Origin: JBEBVQ01 sp964527735
GTDB lineage: Bacteria > Bacteroidota > Bacteroidia > Chitinophagales > Chitinophagaceae
Assembly: GCA_964527735.1 (NCBI GenBank)
Contig: CAZGPG010000005.1
Coordinates: forward strand, 1 to 64,000
Length of the DNA: 64,000 nucleotides
Direction: 5' to 3'
Under the pieces are notes generated by a model. The model searched no databases. It was given only the letters and a program-made list of their open reading frames with translations, and was not told where the DNA came from. The position numbers were made by a program, and so were the translations under genes. Positions 17,042 through 25,179 of the stretch are shown here, one piece after another (within the stretch, counting starts at the first letter, position 1; each line of letters starts with the position of its first letter).

Positions 17042-18181
17042 ATGACAATGGACACAGCAACAAGTAAGGTAAGCCAGGCAATGGCAAAGGCTCAGGATTT
17101 TCTCCCGATCAATGGTACGGACTATGTAGAACTGTATGTGGGTAATGCCAAACAGGCAGCTCATTATTACAAAACGGCATTCGGCTTCCAGCCGGTAGCT
17201 TATTCCGGTCCTGAAACCGGTGTGAAGGATAAAGTATCTTATGTATTGCAGCAGGGCAAGATCCGGCTGATGCTCACTACGGCTCTCCGGTCCGACCACC
17301 CGGTTTCGGAGCATGTACGCAAGCATGGAGACGGGGTTAAGATACTGGCATTGTGGGTAGATGACGCTTATAAGTCCTACGAAGAGACGACAAAGCGCGG
17401 CGCGAAGTCTTACCTGGAGCCGCAGACGCTGACCGACGAGCACGGCGAAGTACGCCTCAGCGGTATTTATACATATGGAGAGACGGTGCATCTTTTTGTA
17501 GAGCGAAAAAACTATAAAGGTGCGTTTATGCCTGGTTTCCAGGAGTTGAAATCAGATTACCGGCCTTCGGAAACCGGCTTGCTCTATGTAGACCACTGCG
17601 TAGGTAATGTGGGTTGGAACCGGATGAACGATACGGTGAAATGGTATGAAGAGGTGATGGGATTTGCCAATATCCTTTCTTTTGATGACAAACAGATCAA
17701 TACTGAATACTCGGCCCTGATGAGTAAGGTGATGAGTAACGGTAACGGTTATGTGAAATTCCCGATCAATGAACCGGCAGAAGGCAAGAAGAAGTCACAG
17801 ATCGAGGAATACCTTGATTTTTATGAGGGAGAAGGCGTACAGCATGTGGCGATTGCTACCGATGACATCATCAAAACCGTGCGTGAGCTTAAAGCCCGTG
17901 GCGTGGAATTTCTTGATACACCGGGCGCCTATTATGATGAGCTTTTCGGCCGGGTAGGAAAGATCGATGAAGACCTGGAGCCGCTCCGGGAGCTGAAAAT
18001 ACTTGTAGACCGCGACGAAGACGGGTACCTGCTCCAGATATTCACCAAGCCGCTGCAGGACCGTCCTACGCTTTTCTTTGAGATCATTCAGCGTAAAGGC
18101 GCAAAAAGCTTTGGCGCAGGTAATTTTAAAGCATTGTTTGAATCTATTGAAAGAGAACAGGCAAGAAGAGGGAACCTCTGA
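17042..18181 (+). CDS. hppD: 4-hydroxyphenylpyruvate dioxygenase
   Basis: The 379-residue product has two vicinal-oxygen-chelate halves. The three iron ligands are visible in the C-terminal part: His in 'LLYVDHCVGNV', His in 'EGVQHVAIATDDI' and Glu in 'TLFFEIIQRKGA'. The end 'FGAGNFKALFESIEREQ' is typical. The enzyme converts 4-hydroxyphenylpyruvate to homogentisate in tyrosine catabolism. In-frame ATGs at 17042 and 17048 are both possible; upstream codons do not resemble the family. Homogentisate dioxygenase, a frequent neighbour, is not in the window. A large hairpin (18189-18258) starts 8 bp after the stop. Confidence 0.95.
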   Translation: MTMDTATSKVSQAMAKAQDFLPINGTDYVELYVGNAKQAAHYYKTAFGFQPVAYSGPETGVKDKVSYVLQQGKIRLMLTTALRSDHPVSEHVRKHGDGVKILALWVDDAYKSYEETTKRGAKSYLEPQTLTDEHGEVRLSGIYTYGETVHLFVERKNYKGAFMPGFQELKSDYRPSETGLLYVDHCVGNVGWNRMNDTVKWYEEVMGFANILSFDDKQINTEYSALMSKVMSNGNGYVKFPINEPAEGKKKSQIEEYLDFYEGEGVQHVAIATDDIIKTVRELKARGVEFLDTPGAYYDELFGRVGKIDEDLEPLRELKILVDRDEDGYLLQIFTKPLQDRPTLFFEIIQRKGAKSFGAGNFKALFESIEREQARRGNL

Positions 18182-18188
18182 TCGTTCT

Positions 18189-18258
18189 AATGTGACAAAT
18201 ATGTTGAATGTGACGAATGTGTTATCACATTTCCCACATTCAACACATTTGTCACATT
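18189..18258. terminator. long nested hairpin after hppD
   Basis: Outer arms of 24 nt (18189-18212 and 18235-18258) pair with one mismatch. Inside, AATGTG/CACATT pair around a TTAT loop, separated from the outer stem by a 3-nt internal bulge. The arms are built from repeated AATGTG-like words. Given its place just past a stop codon and a following T-rich stretch, it probably terminates hppD transcription, but it could also be a mobile palindromic repeat. Confidence 0.6.
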
Positions 18259-18307
18259 TTTAGGATCTTTTTTGTTTCCGTTAAGAAAAGGATTCACAGT
18301 CAGTTGG

Positions 18308-18341
18308 TATATTTGCATAGCTCCGGTCTTCCGGGGCTATG
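18308..18341 (+). promoter_or_regulatory. TATATTTG box and 5'-leader hairpin of the L,D-transpeptidase gene
   Basis: TATATTTG (18308-18315) fits the Bacteroidota -7 consensus TAnnTTTG. Immediately after it, CATAGCTCCGG and CCGGGGCTATG form an 11-bp stem with a TCTT loop (18316-18341). If transcription begins near 18320, the mRNA leader would start within a strong hairpin. No clear -33 TTTG box was seen. Confidence 0.45.
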
Positions 18342-18370
18342 TTTGCATAAATTAAATATTGAATTCATCC

Positions 18371-19141
18371 ATGATCAGAAAATGGTTACCCGCGCTCCTT
18401 ATTTGCATGTTGGCCGGTATTTATACAGCGCCGGCGGTGGCACAGGGCGATGTGAATACATTTCGTAATTTCCAGTTTACGTTTCCGCGCGTCAACCAGG
18501 CCTGGACCAAGTATGATGATACGTTGAAAAACCTTTTCCGGAGTTATGGATTAGCATATCCGCCCAAGGATATCTATATCCGCTCTTTTAAGTCCAACAA
18601 CGAGATGGAGCTTTGGGCCAGGGACAGCGATACCGCTCAGTATACACTGCTCAAGCTTTATCGGGTATGTGCCCTGTCTGGCATACTGGGGCCCAAACGC
18701 TGCGAGGGAGACCGCCAGGTGCCCGAGGGATTATATTTTATTGACGACTTCAATCCCAAAAGCGATTTTCACCTTTCCATGCTGATCAATTATCCCAATT
18801 ATTCTGACCTGATGATGGGCGATAAAAAACGGCCGGGGGGCGATGTGTACATACATGGCGGCTGCTTTACGATCGGCTGTCTGCCTATGACCGATGATAT
18901 CATTCAGGAGCTGTATGTGCTTTGCCTCAATGCCCGTCTTAGCGGACAGCAATACATTCCCGTTCATATTTTTCCTGTACGTTTCGACCGGAAGGGGCTG
19001 AATTACCTGGGGCGCAACTTTGCTGCAGATACGGCCAAGCAGCAATTCTGGGTAAATCTTAAAGCCGGCTACGATTACTTTGAACGTAATAAGAAGCTGT
19101 TGCCGGTGATGTACACCCCGGACGGAAAGTATTCGTTCTAA
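18371..19141 (+). CDS. L,D-transpeptidase family protein (YafK-like)
   Basis: The 256-residue product has a signal peptide (residues about 1-25, ending 'PAVAQG') and a YkuD-type catalytic domain. The active-site motif is 'IHGGCFTIGCLPM' (around residue 160), with the nucleophilic Cys in 'GCLPM' and the conserved His in 'IHGG'. Upstream, 'VPEGLYFIDDFNPKSDFHLS' is characteristic of the YafK/ErfK-like group. Such enzymes act on peptidoglycan in the periplasm, either cross-linking or cleaving at meso-diaminopimelate, or attaching proteins. The Met at 18371 begins the signal peptide; a TTG 12 bp upstream is possible but unnecessary. Confidence 0.9.
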   Translation: MIRKWLPALLICMLAGIYTAPAVAQGDVNTFRNFQFTFPRVNQAWTKYDDTLKNLFRSYGLAYPPKDIYIRSFKSNNEMELWARDSDTAQYTLLKLYRVCALSGILGPKRCEGDRQVPEGLYFIDDFNPKSDFHLSMLINYPNYSDLMMGDKKRPGGDVYIHGGCFTIGCLPMTDDIIQELYVLCLNARLSGQQYIPVHIFPVRFDRKGLNYLGRNFAADTAKQQFWVNLKAGYDYFERNKKLLPVMYTPDGKYSF

Positions 19142-19439
19142 CGGAAGAAACCTGAATTAACGAACGTTACCGTCCCGACGCAGTTACAAGCAGTATTTCT
19201 AAATATTGATGCTGTTCGGGGGGGGGCTGATGCTCTCACGGATGCGTTCCGCTCACATCCGCGCAGGCGAGGATCTTGTGTAAATAATGATATTACATAT
19301 GGTAGCATGGTTTTTGTATTACCTGGACAGAGGATTCACTCGGTCTATGTAGCCGTTCATATCAATTAAAAAACGATCCATTGGATTGTTGATTCTATAG
19401 CTCCTGATATCCGGGTTTAGCAAATCTTAACGGTATGAT

Positions 19440-20216
19440 ATGGCTAAATTATTGCAGGCCGGTTGGAGCAGACAATTAATAGCTGCAGGAGACCAGGTCG
19501 TATTCATGGGGGGCTTTTTCAGGAATATTTTCCGTGCCGGTTTTGAATGGAACGAGTTTATACGCCAGTGCTTTATTATAGGATATAAGTCATTTATGCT
19601 CGTAGCCATTACGGGCTTCATACTTGGCTTTGTACTTACGCTTCAGTCAGAACCTACAATGAAGGCATTTGGAGCAGAGAGTTTTGTTCCCAGTATGGTG
19701 TCAATTTCTGTAATCAGGGAAATAGGGCCTGTTATTATTGCCCTGATCTGTGCCGGCAAGATAGCGTCGAGTATAGGTGCGGAATTGGGCAGCATGAAGG
19801 TAAGCGAGCAAATAGACGCTATGGAAGTATCGGGTGCGAATCCGATACAGTATTTGGTTGTAACGCGAATACTTGCGTGCATCATAATGGTGCCCCTGCT
19901 TACCCTGATGGCTGATGCGCTGGCGCTGTTTGGAGGTTTTGCGGCCTCGAATATCAACAACAAAATGACATTTACACTCTATTTCAGTAAAGCATTTTCT
20001 GCACTAAGCTTTACGGATCTCATACCTGCCGTTATAAAAACCATTTTTTTTGGATTTGCTATTGGATTTGTGGGCTGCTACAAAGGGTACAATTCTGACA
20101 GAGGCACGGAGAGTGTCGGGGTAGCCGCCAATTCAGCGGTGGTGGCCGCTTCACTCTGGATCATTGTGCTGGATGCTATTGCTGTTCAGCTAACTTCTGT
20201 CTTCGCTTATAATTAG
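19440..20216 (+). CDS. mlaE: MlaE-family ABC transporter permease
   Basis: This 258-residue integral membrane protein has the MlaE core signatures 'ISVIREIGPVIIALICAGK' and 'GAELGSMKVSEQIDAMEVSG'. The family's cytoplasmic loop is 'NPIQYLVVTRILACIIMVPL' and the C-terminal 'GCYKGYNSDRGTESVGVAAN' is typical. It forms the inner-membrane channel of an Mla-type phospholipid transporter that maintains outer-membrane lipid asymmetry. It is first of three consecutive genes (ATPase 7 bp and MCE protein 6 bp further on). About 300 bp of non-coding DNA with a run of nine G precedes it; no promoter was found. Confidence 0.95.
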   Translation: MAKLLQAGWSRQLIAAGDQVVFMGGFFRNIFRAGFEWNEFIRQCFIIGYKSFMLVAITGFILGFVLTLQSEPTMKAFGAESFVPSMVSISVIREIGPVIIALICAGKIASSIGAELGSMKVSEQIDAMEVSGANPIQYLVVTRILACIIMVPLLTLMADALALFGGFAASNINNKMTFTLYFSKAFSALSFTDLIPAVIKTIFFGFAIGFVGCYKGYNSDRGTESVGVAANSAVVAASLWIIVLDAIAVQLTSVFAYN

Positions 20217-20223
20217 TTACACT

Positions 20224-21006
20224 ATGGATGCCGTAAAAGACAATACTGAACAACTCGTGAGGCAGCCCGCATCCGGCAAAGAAGCTGTAGTAGAAGTGCG
20301 TAACCTTAAAAAATCATTCGGCGCTAAGGTGGTGTTGTCTGATCTTAATATGGATCTTTACAAAGGCGAGAATCTTGTGGTCCTGGGTAAATCGGGTTCC
20401 GGTAAGTCGGTTGCTATTAAGTGTATGGTAGGCTTGCTGACACAGGATGCAGGTAGTCTCAGGATATTCGGGCAGGAAGTAAAAGACTTGTCTGAAAAGC
20501 AACTCAGGGAGCTGCGTATCAAAACAGGTTTTCTGTTCCAGAGTGGAGCGCTCTATGACTCTATGACGGTAGCGCAGAACCTGGAGTTTCCGCTCACACG
20601 GGTGCTGAAGCTGGATAATAAGGAGGATATACAGCAACGGATAGAAGAAGTATTGGAAAGCGTGGGGCTGCAGGATGCCATAGACAAAATGCCTTCTGAT
20701 CTTTCCGGGGGTATGCGCAAGCGTGTTGGCCTCGCACGCACACTGATATTAAAGCCGGAAATAATGCTCTATGACGAACCTACGACCGGCTTGGACCCGA
20801 TAACGTCGCGGGAGATAAGTGAGCTGATGCTGCAAGTGCAACAGAAATACCAGACATCGTCTATCATCATCACCCATGACATGGCGTGCGCCAGGATCAC
20901 TTCCGACCGTGTACTGGTGCTTAACGATGGTATGTTTATAGCCGAGGGGACATATGAAGAACTGGAAGACGGGCCGGACGAACTGGTACGTTCATTTTTT
21001 AAATAG
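20224..21006 (+). CDS. mlaF: MlaF-type ABC transporter ATP-binding protein
   Basis: The 260-residue product is an ABC ATPase. Walker A is 'VLGKSGSGKSVAIKC' (about residue 58), the Q-loop is in 'TGFLFQSGALYDSMTV', the signature is 'DLSGGMRKRVGLAR', Walker B is 'IMLYDEPTTGLDP', and the H-loop is 'SSIIITHDM'. The variant signature with GGM and the 'FQSGALYDSMTV' segment are typical of MlaF/Ttg2A. It energises the MlaE permease encoded 7 bp upstream. Confidence 0.96.
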   Translation: MDAVKDNTEQLVRQPASGKEAVVEVRNLKKSFGAKVVLSDLNMDLYKGENLVVLGKSGSGKSVAIKCMVGLLTQDAGSLRIFGQEVKDLSEKQLRELRIKTGFLFQSGALYDSMTVAQNLEFPLTRVLKLDNKEDIQQRIEEVLESVGLQDAIDKMPSDLSGGMRKRVGLARTLILKPEIMLYDEPTTGLDPITSREISELMLQVQQKYQTSSIIITHDMACARITSDRVLVLNDGMFIAEGTYEELEDGPDELVRSFFK

Positions 21007-21012
21007 AATATT

Positions 21013-21954
21013 ATGAAAACAAGTGTTTCACAAAAGATCAAGATAGGCATATTTACCATAGCAGGTATTTTGCTCTTCGTCATTGGCATCTTTCTCATCG
21101 GCAGTAAGCAGAACATGTTCAGCAAGACTTTTTCGATTTATGGTACATTCAAAAATGTAGGCGGACTTGAAGTGGGTAACAACATAAGGTTCGCAGGCAT
21201 CAATGTGGGCACCGTTGAGGATATACGCATCATATCCGATACTATAATAAGGGTGGATATGACGATGAAAGAAGACGTACGGCCATTCCTTAAAGCAGAT
21301 GCAGTTGCATCTATCGGCTCCGACGGATTGATGGGTGACAAACTGATCACTATTGCATCGGGGTCGGCTAACGAAACAAGCATACTCTCAAAAGGCGCCA
21401 GGATCAGAACATCGGACCCTATTGATTTTGACCGCATAATATCACAATTCACTAATGTCGCCAGCCATGCAGAAATAATAACCCGTGAGCTTGCCGGTAT
21501 GGCAGTTCAGATAAGGATGGGAAATGGTACTGTCAGTAAATTGTTATATACCGATGATCTGTCTAAAAGCCTTGAGGCAACAGCTTATAATGCGAAAGTG
21601 ATCACTGGTTCCCTGGCGGATATCGCTTCACATATACAATCCGGACAGGGTTCTGTAGGTAGTCTTATATATACAGACTCCCTGGCAAATGCGTTGGAGT
21701 CTGCCGGTATGAAAGCGGATGCTGCAATGACGACGATACAGGAAGGGGCCTACGGATTCAGCGAAAATATGAAAGCATTACAGGGAAACTATTTTTTGCG
21801 TGGTTACTTTAAACGCAAGGCGCAGAATGATGCGGACAAAGCGGAGGATGCTACGATTGCGCCTGGCGATGATAAAGACCTGGATGAAGAAGAACTGGAG
21901 GCAATCATTGATGAAGCACAAAAGGCACTTGATGCCAAACGTAAGAAAAACTAA
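21013..21954 (+). CDS. mlaD: MlaD/MCE-domain lipid-binding protein
   Basis: The 313-residue product has one N-terminal membrane anchor (about 8-30, 'KIGIFTIAGILLFVIGIFLI'). An MCE domain follows, with 'YGTFKNVGGLEVGNNIRFAG' and 'GDKLITIASGSANETSI'. A helical region (about 150-265) and a very acidic/basic tail end the protein ('DEEELEAIIDEAQKALDAKR'). MCE proteins sit on the periplasmic face and hand lipids to or from the MlaE/F transporter. It follows mlaF by 6 bp and so completes the mlaE-mlaF-mlaD unit. MlaB and MlaC partners are not adjacent. Confidence 0.93.
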   Translation: MKTSVSQKIKIGIFTIAGILLFVIGIFLIGSKQNMFSKTFSIYGTFKNVGGLEVGNNIRFAGINVGTVEDIRIISDTIIRVDMTMKEDVRPFLKADAVASIGSDGLMGDKLITIASGSANETSILSKGARIRTSDPIDFDRIISQFTNVASHAEIITRELAGMAVQIRMGNGTVSKLLYTDDLSKSLEATAYNAKVITGSLADIASHIQSGQGSVGSLIYTDSLANALESAGMKADAAMTTIQEGAYGFSENMKALQGNYFLRGYFKRKAQNDADKAEDATIAPGDDKDLDEEELEAIIDEAQKALDAKRKKN

Positions 21955-21995
21955 TACGCTGGCCGGCATTTGTTACAAACCTTAAAGCCATATTT

Positions 21996-22307
21996 ATGAA
22001 AATGAAGTTGATAACACCGGAACAGGCGGCGTCATTAAAGAAAGGTGACATTATTAAAATGTATCCATCCTATGGCGGCTCGCGGGAAGTATTTGATGAA
22101 CGGGACAAAAACCTGATTGATACTTATGAAATAAGGTCATTCAATGCAAACAATGAAATGCTGGAGTTAGTAATGACCGGAGCTTCATTACATATGTTTT
22201 CACCACCCGGCGATGTAGGGCGTATTTTCATTAAATCGTATAATTTGTCGACTGACGGTTTGTGGTGGAAGGATCAGAGCAAACAGGTGGCTGCGCCTGA
22301 TATGTAA
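21996..22307 (+). CDS. small hypothetical protein downstream of mlaD
   Basis: The 103-residue soluble product begins 'MKMKLITPEQAASLKKGDII' and contains 'YEIRSFNANNEMLELVMTG' and 'VGRIFIKSYNLSTDGLWWK'. The KKGD(I/L) opening followed by short beta strands suggests a small SH3-like or beta-barrel fold, but I do not recognise the family. It lies 41 bp after mlaD on the same strand and may be cotranscribed. The reading frame uses codons like its neighbours, which supports a real gene. Confidence 0.65.
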   Translation: MKMKLITPEQAASLKKGDIIKMYPSYGGSREVFDERDKNLIDTYEIRSFNANNEMLELVMTGASLHMFSPPGDVGRIFIKSYNLSTDGLWWKDQSKQVAAPDM

Positions 22308-22370
22308 CCTGGATATACGCCAGGGTATTTTTAAAGATACTTCTGTAATGCCGGGAGAAGAAATGTAGTG

Positions 22371-22487
22371 CTATTCACTGCGGTGCTTTTGCTCTTCCTT
22401 TTTTGCTTTTTTATCTGCTCTTTTTTCGTTCAGATTTTTTTGTGCCTTCTTCTTGTCTCCCTTCTGTGCTGATTTTCCCTTTGCCAT
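22371..22487 (-). CDS. very small lysine-rich basic protein
   Basis: The minus strand encodes 38 residues, starting 'MAKGKSAQKGDKKKAQKNLN' and ending 'KKAKKEEQKHRSE'. About one third of the residues are Lys, interspersed with Ala/Glu/Gln. The clean ATG and stop, and resemblance to short MAKGKK-type basic proteins I recall from Bacteroidota, support it as real. A nucleic-acid-binding or ribosome-associated role is plausible from charge alone; function is unknown. It is convergent with the 103-residue gene upstream. Confidence 0.6.
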   Translation of the reverse strand: MAKGKSAQKGDKKKAQKNLNEKRADKKAKKEEQKHRSE

Positions 22488-22583
22488 AATATTTGATTTA
22501 TTGGAAGGTAGTCTTAATATATGACAATTTAGGATTAAATATTCCGGTTTCGCAGTTTTTTACAACAAATGAGCAGAAGCCGC

Positions 22584-23687
22584 TCATTTTATATTCGTAC
22601 TATCGGCCCCAAGCCCTAAATCCGATTTTATGTTATGCTCTATTCGGTCAATTTTGTCTTTTGCAGCCTTATTTAACCTAAACCTTGTTGCGAATGTCAA
22701 TCTTAAATTACCAGTCTGAAATTCCTGCCAGCTTCCTTTTACAGGGCTATTATTGCGATTTAAGAAATTAATGTATTGCGCACCAATAAAATAGTTTTCC
22801 GAGTTGTATCCTGCAGCCAGTCGGGTGATAGCATTCAATTGCATCGATAGCCGGTTATCGGCCTTGTCCGCTGCGTCAGCCCTTATTGTTGAGTGATTGA
22901 TTCCGATGCCGCCCAGCAGAGCTGCAGTAATAAAGTAATTTCTCCTTATCACGAACGTATGCGCATAGCCGAAATTTGCGGCCAGAGAAACAATACGGCT
23001 GTGCGAAAAAGTGCTCGCACCGAAATACCCGCTGTATCTTATGTCTCCTGGTATAATAGCAGAATCTGCTCTGATATTGATATAATGTAAACCGGCGCCG
23101 GCCATGAGCGAACCCGCACTCTTTTTTTGATATTCGTTTTGCAGAAATGCCGCCCTAAAAGAGAATTTATTGCTATTGAAAATGTATTGTGTGTTCAGCC
23201 CGGTATTGGTAATACGGAGATCCGGACGTGTAGGGAAAATACCGGAAACGGGCATTGCGGTTAACATGGATCTGCTGGCCAGATAATATCCGTGGTGGGA
23301 GAGATAATAAAGATCAATAGTCAGTTTTCTGAGGTAGATAAACGATTGGAAGTCGATGAACTTTGTGCTGCCATATCGCCTGGTATCTTCGTTTATAAAG
23401 GGCAATTTCAAACTCAGATTGAAACCGATAAATTTATAGTTGAACCCCACCCCGATATTATAATTGTCATTGGCTTGATAAGATAGTTTTTTACTGAAGT
23501 CGTAGTCTCCTAAAGCATACCTCGTTAATTTGTTTCCCAGGAAGCCACGTACAGTTATATCATTTGTAAAGTCGCGTATATAAGCAGTATCATTCTGCGT
23601 CCTGAGCCATTCTGGCATTTGCGCGGAAGTGTTACTGTGTATGTACAGCAGCAGCAGAAAGGCTAATGTTTTTCGATACGGGATCAT
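22584..23687 (-). CDS. DUF4421 domain-containing outer-membrane-like protein
   Basis: The 367-residue product has a signal peptide (about 1-22, ending 'NTSAQM'). A DUF4421-like body follows, with 'DFTNDITVRGFLGNK', 'YNIGVGFNYKFIGFNLSLKL' and 'KFIDFQSFIYLRKLTIDLYY'. Repeated aromatic beta strands indicate an outer-membrane barrel. The function of the family is unknown. The Met at 23687 begins the signal sequence. Its first 56 bp overlap, in a different frame, the 3' end of the truncated kinase gene at 23632-23991. Confidence 0.85.
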   Translation of the reverse strand: MIPYRKTLAFLLLLYIHSNTSAQMPEWLRTQNDTAYIRDFTNDITVRGFLGNKLTRYALGDYDFSKKLSYQANDNYNIGVGFNYKFIGFNLSLKLPFINEDTRRYGSTKFIDFQSFIYLRKLTIDLYYLSHHGYYLASRSMLTAMPVSGIFPTRPDLRITNTGLNTQYIFNSNKFSFRAAFLQNEYQKKSAGSLMAGAGLHYINIRADSAIIPGDIRYSGYFGASTFSHSRIVSLAANFGYAHTFVIRRNYFITAALLGGIGINHSTIRADAADKADNRLSMQLNAITRLAAGYNSENYFIGAQYINFLNRNNSPVKGSWQEFQTGNLRLTFATRFRLNKAAKDKIDRIEHNIKSDLGLGADSTNIK

Positions 23688-23991
23688 TATCAATGTTAAA
23701 ATACCTAAGTATGTCTTTAAGTTGCATGTGCAGGTTGCTTGAAGTACGCAGTATTCGCTCAAGAACCTGTTTCCCTTTTGCTGAAAGGTTACTTTCTTCT
23801 TTTATTAAGAGCATATCAGAAAGTATCTGGATTTTACGCACCGGCTCCTGAAAGTTATGATTGATCGCGTGGGTGAGTGTCGCAAATTGGTGGTGTGCCA
23901 ACTCCAGTTGAACGTTTTTTTCATGTAATTCCTTCAGAACGATTTCTAATATTTTGGGGCCGGAGGTGATTTTGGCATTTTGTTGTACCAT
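23632..23991 (-). CDS. truncated histidine kinase (HisKA dimerisation part only)
   Basis: The 119-residue product has a coiled start ('ILEIVLKELHEKNVQLELAH') leading into a HisKA-like phosphoacceptor helix: 'LTHAINHNFQEPVRKIQI', with His in the expected place. The second dimerisation helix ('ERILRTSSNLHMQLKDILRY') follows. The HATPase catalytic domain that should follow is missing. The last residues (about 102-119, after 'NIDNDPVSKN') read into the 5' end of the DUF4421 gene. It is either a decayed 3'-truncated sensor kinase or a stand-alone phosphotransfer helper; I favour truncation. Confidence 0.6.
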   Translation of the reverse strand: MVQQNAKITSGPKILEIVLKELHEKNVQLELAHHQFATLTHAINHNFQEPVRKIQILSDMLLIKEESNLSAKGKQVLERILRTSSNLHMQLKDILRYFNIDNDPVSKNISLSAAAVHTQ

Positions 23992-24114
23992 ATTTCAGAT
24001 TAATAATAGAAAGATATCCAGTGTATTTAATTTAAAGGCAGTAATATTTTTCATGATTGATTTAGTGTGCATGCATTCGCTGTACAAAGGTGTGTCAATA
24101 TAATTGGCCGAGGT

Positions 24115-24255
24115 TGTATTTTCCTGTCTATGTTTTGCATAAATGCCACTTCACCAGTTCCCTATTTATCTGCCCGGTTCAAGAAAATCACCGGATTAAC
24201 AACCACATTTTTTAAACAACTTGTCAAAAAACGTATTGAGTTGGAAAATGTGTGA
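24115..24255 (+). pseudogene. 3' remnant of an AraC-family regulator gene
   Basis: The last 30 codons read 'PYLSARFKKITGLTTTFFKQ' and 'LVKKRIELENV'. This closely resembles the end of the intact regulator at 57347-57907 ('HLSKQFKKITGLTPSFFKKL'). Just upstream, in another frame, 'HKCHFTSS' matches the preceding helix of that family. A frameshift therefore separates the two pieces. No sign of the N-terminal two thirds remains. Confidence 0.65.
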
Positions 24256-24341
24256 TTGCTGTAATGGTTAACTGAACCATCTCATGCTTCACATTAATCC
24301 AAAATTACTATTTTGCCGCGTTAAACGACTAACCCGGTAAA

Positions 24342-25118
24342 ATGATCCAGCGCATAATCCATGAGCGACCAGCCAAGCTGTTCCTCTTCCTTTCTGCCTT
24401 TTTTGTAGCCAATGCCCTGATCGCCGAGTGTATCGGTGGTAAGCTCTTCTCGCTCGAAGAGCTGCTCGGCTTTACACCCAGTCCTTTCACACTGCTGGGA
24501 GAGGAGGGGCTTACGATCACGCTGACCTGCGGTGCACTGCTCTGGCCCCTTGAGTTTGTGATGACCGATATCGTAAATGAATATTATGGTCCCAAAGCCG
24601 TTCGTCGGATCTCTTACGTGGCCATCGGGCTGATCAGCTATGCATTCCTGATGTTTTACATAGCGATCAACATCCCGCCGGAAACCTCATTCTGGACCTC
24701 CAGCCAGCAGTCGGAAGGTGTGCCGGATCTTCAGGCAGCCTTCAGCAGCATTTTTGGTCAGGGAATGTGGATCATATTCGGAAGCCTTATTGCTTTCGGA
24801 GTTGCGCAGATATTGGATGTGTGGATATTTCATAAAATAAAAAGATATACCGGAGAGAAGAAAATATGGCTGCGTGCGACAGGCTCGACCATGGTCTCAC
24901 AGTTGATAGATAGCTTTATTGTTTTATTTATTGCGTTTTATATAGGTCGTGACTGGAGTATGCAGCGGGTGCTGGCGATCGGGCTGGTCAATTATGGCTA
25001 TAAGGCTGCTATGGCTATTCTATTAACGCCGCTCATTTACCTGGCAGAAAACAGGATCGAGCGATATCTGGGCGCCGAAAAGGTGCGCGAGATGAAGCAG
25101 GCAGCTATGGCACATTAG
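24342..25118 (+). CDS. yhhQ: queuosine precursor transporter (YhhQ/VUT family)
   Basis: The 258-residue membrane protein has family signatures 'ECIGGKLF', 'ALLWPLEFVMTDIVNEYYGP', 'SQLIDSFIVLFIAFYIG' and 'NYGYKAAMAILLTPLIYLAE'. About six membrane helices are visible. The YhhQ family imports 7-cyano-7-deazaguanine (preQ0) or preQ1, the precursors for queuosine in tRNA. It lies upstream of ileS on the same strand, with a 61-bp gap holding a likely ileS promoter. Confidence 0.92.
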   Translation: MIQRIIHERPAKLFLFLSAFFVANALIAECIGGKLFSLEELLGFTPSPFTLLGEEGLTITLTCGALLWPLEFVMTDIVNEYYGPKAVRRISYVAIGLISYAFLMFYIAINIPPETSFWTSSQQSEGVPDLQAAFSSIFGQGMWIIFGSLIAFGVAQILDVWIFHKIKRYTGEKKIWLRATGSTMVSQLIDSFIVLFIAFYIGRDWSMQRVLAIGLVNYGYKAAMAILLTPLIYLAENRIERYLGAEKVREMKQAAMAH

Positions 25119-25141
25119 ATTTTTTTTAGCGTTTTATTCGT

Positions 25142-25149
25142 TAACTTTG
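25142..25149 (+). promoter_or_regulatory. probable -7 box of ileS promoter
   Basis: TAACTTTG matches TAnnTTTG, the -7 element recognised by the Bacteroidota primary sigma factor. It lies 30 bp upstream of the ileS ATG. The -33 position is T-rich but lacks a clear TTTG. Confidence 0.55.
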
Positions 25150-25179
25150 CAGCTATTTTTTTTAGCTTGGAGATAGTCT

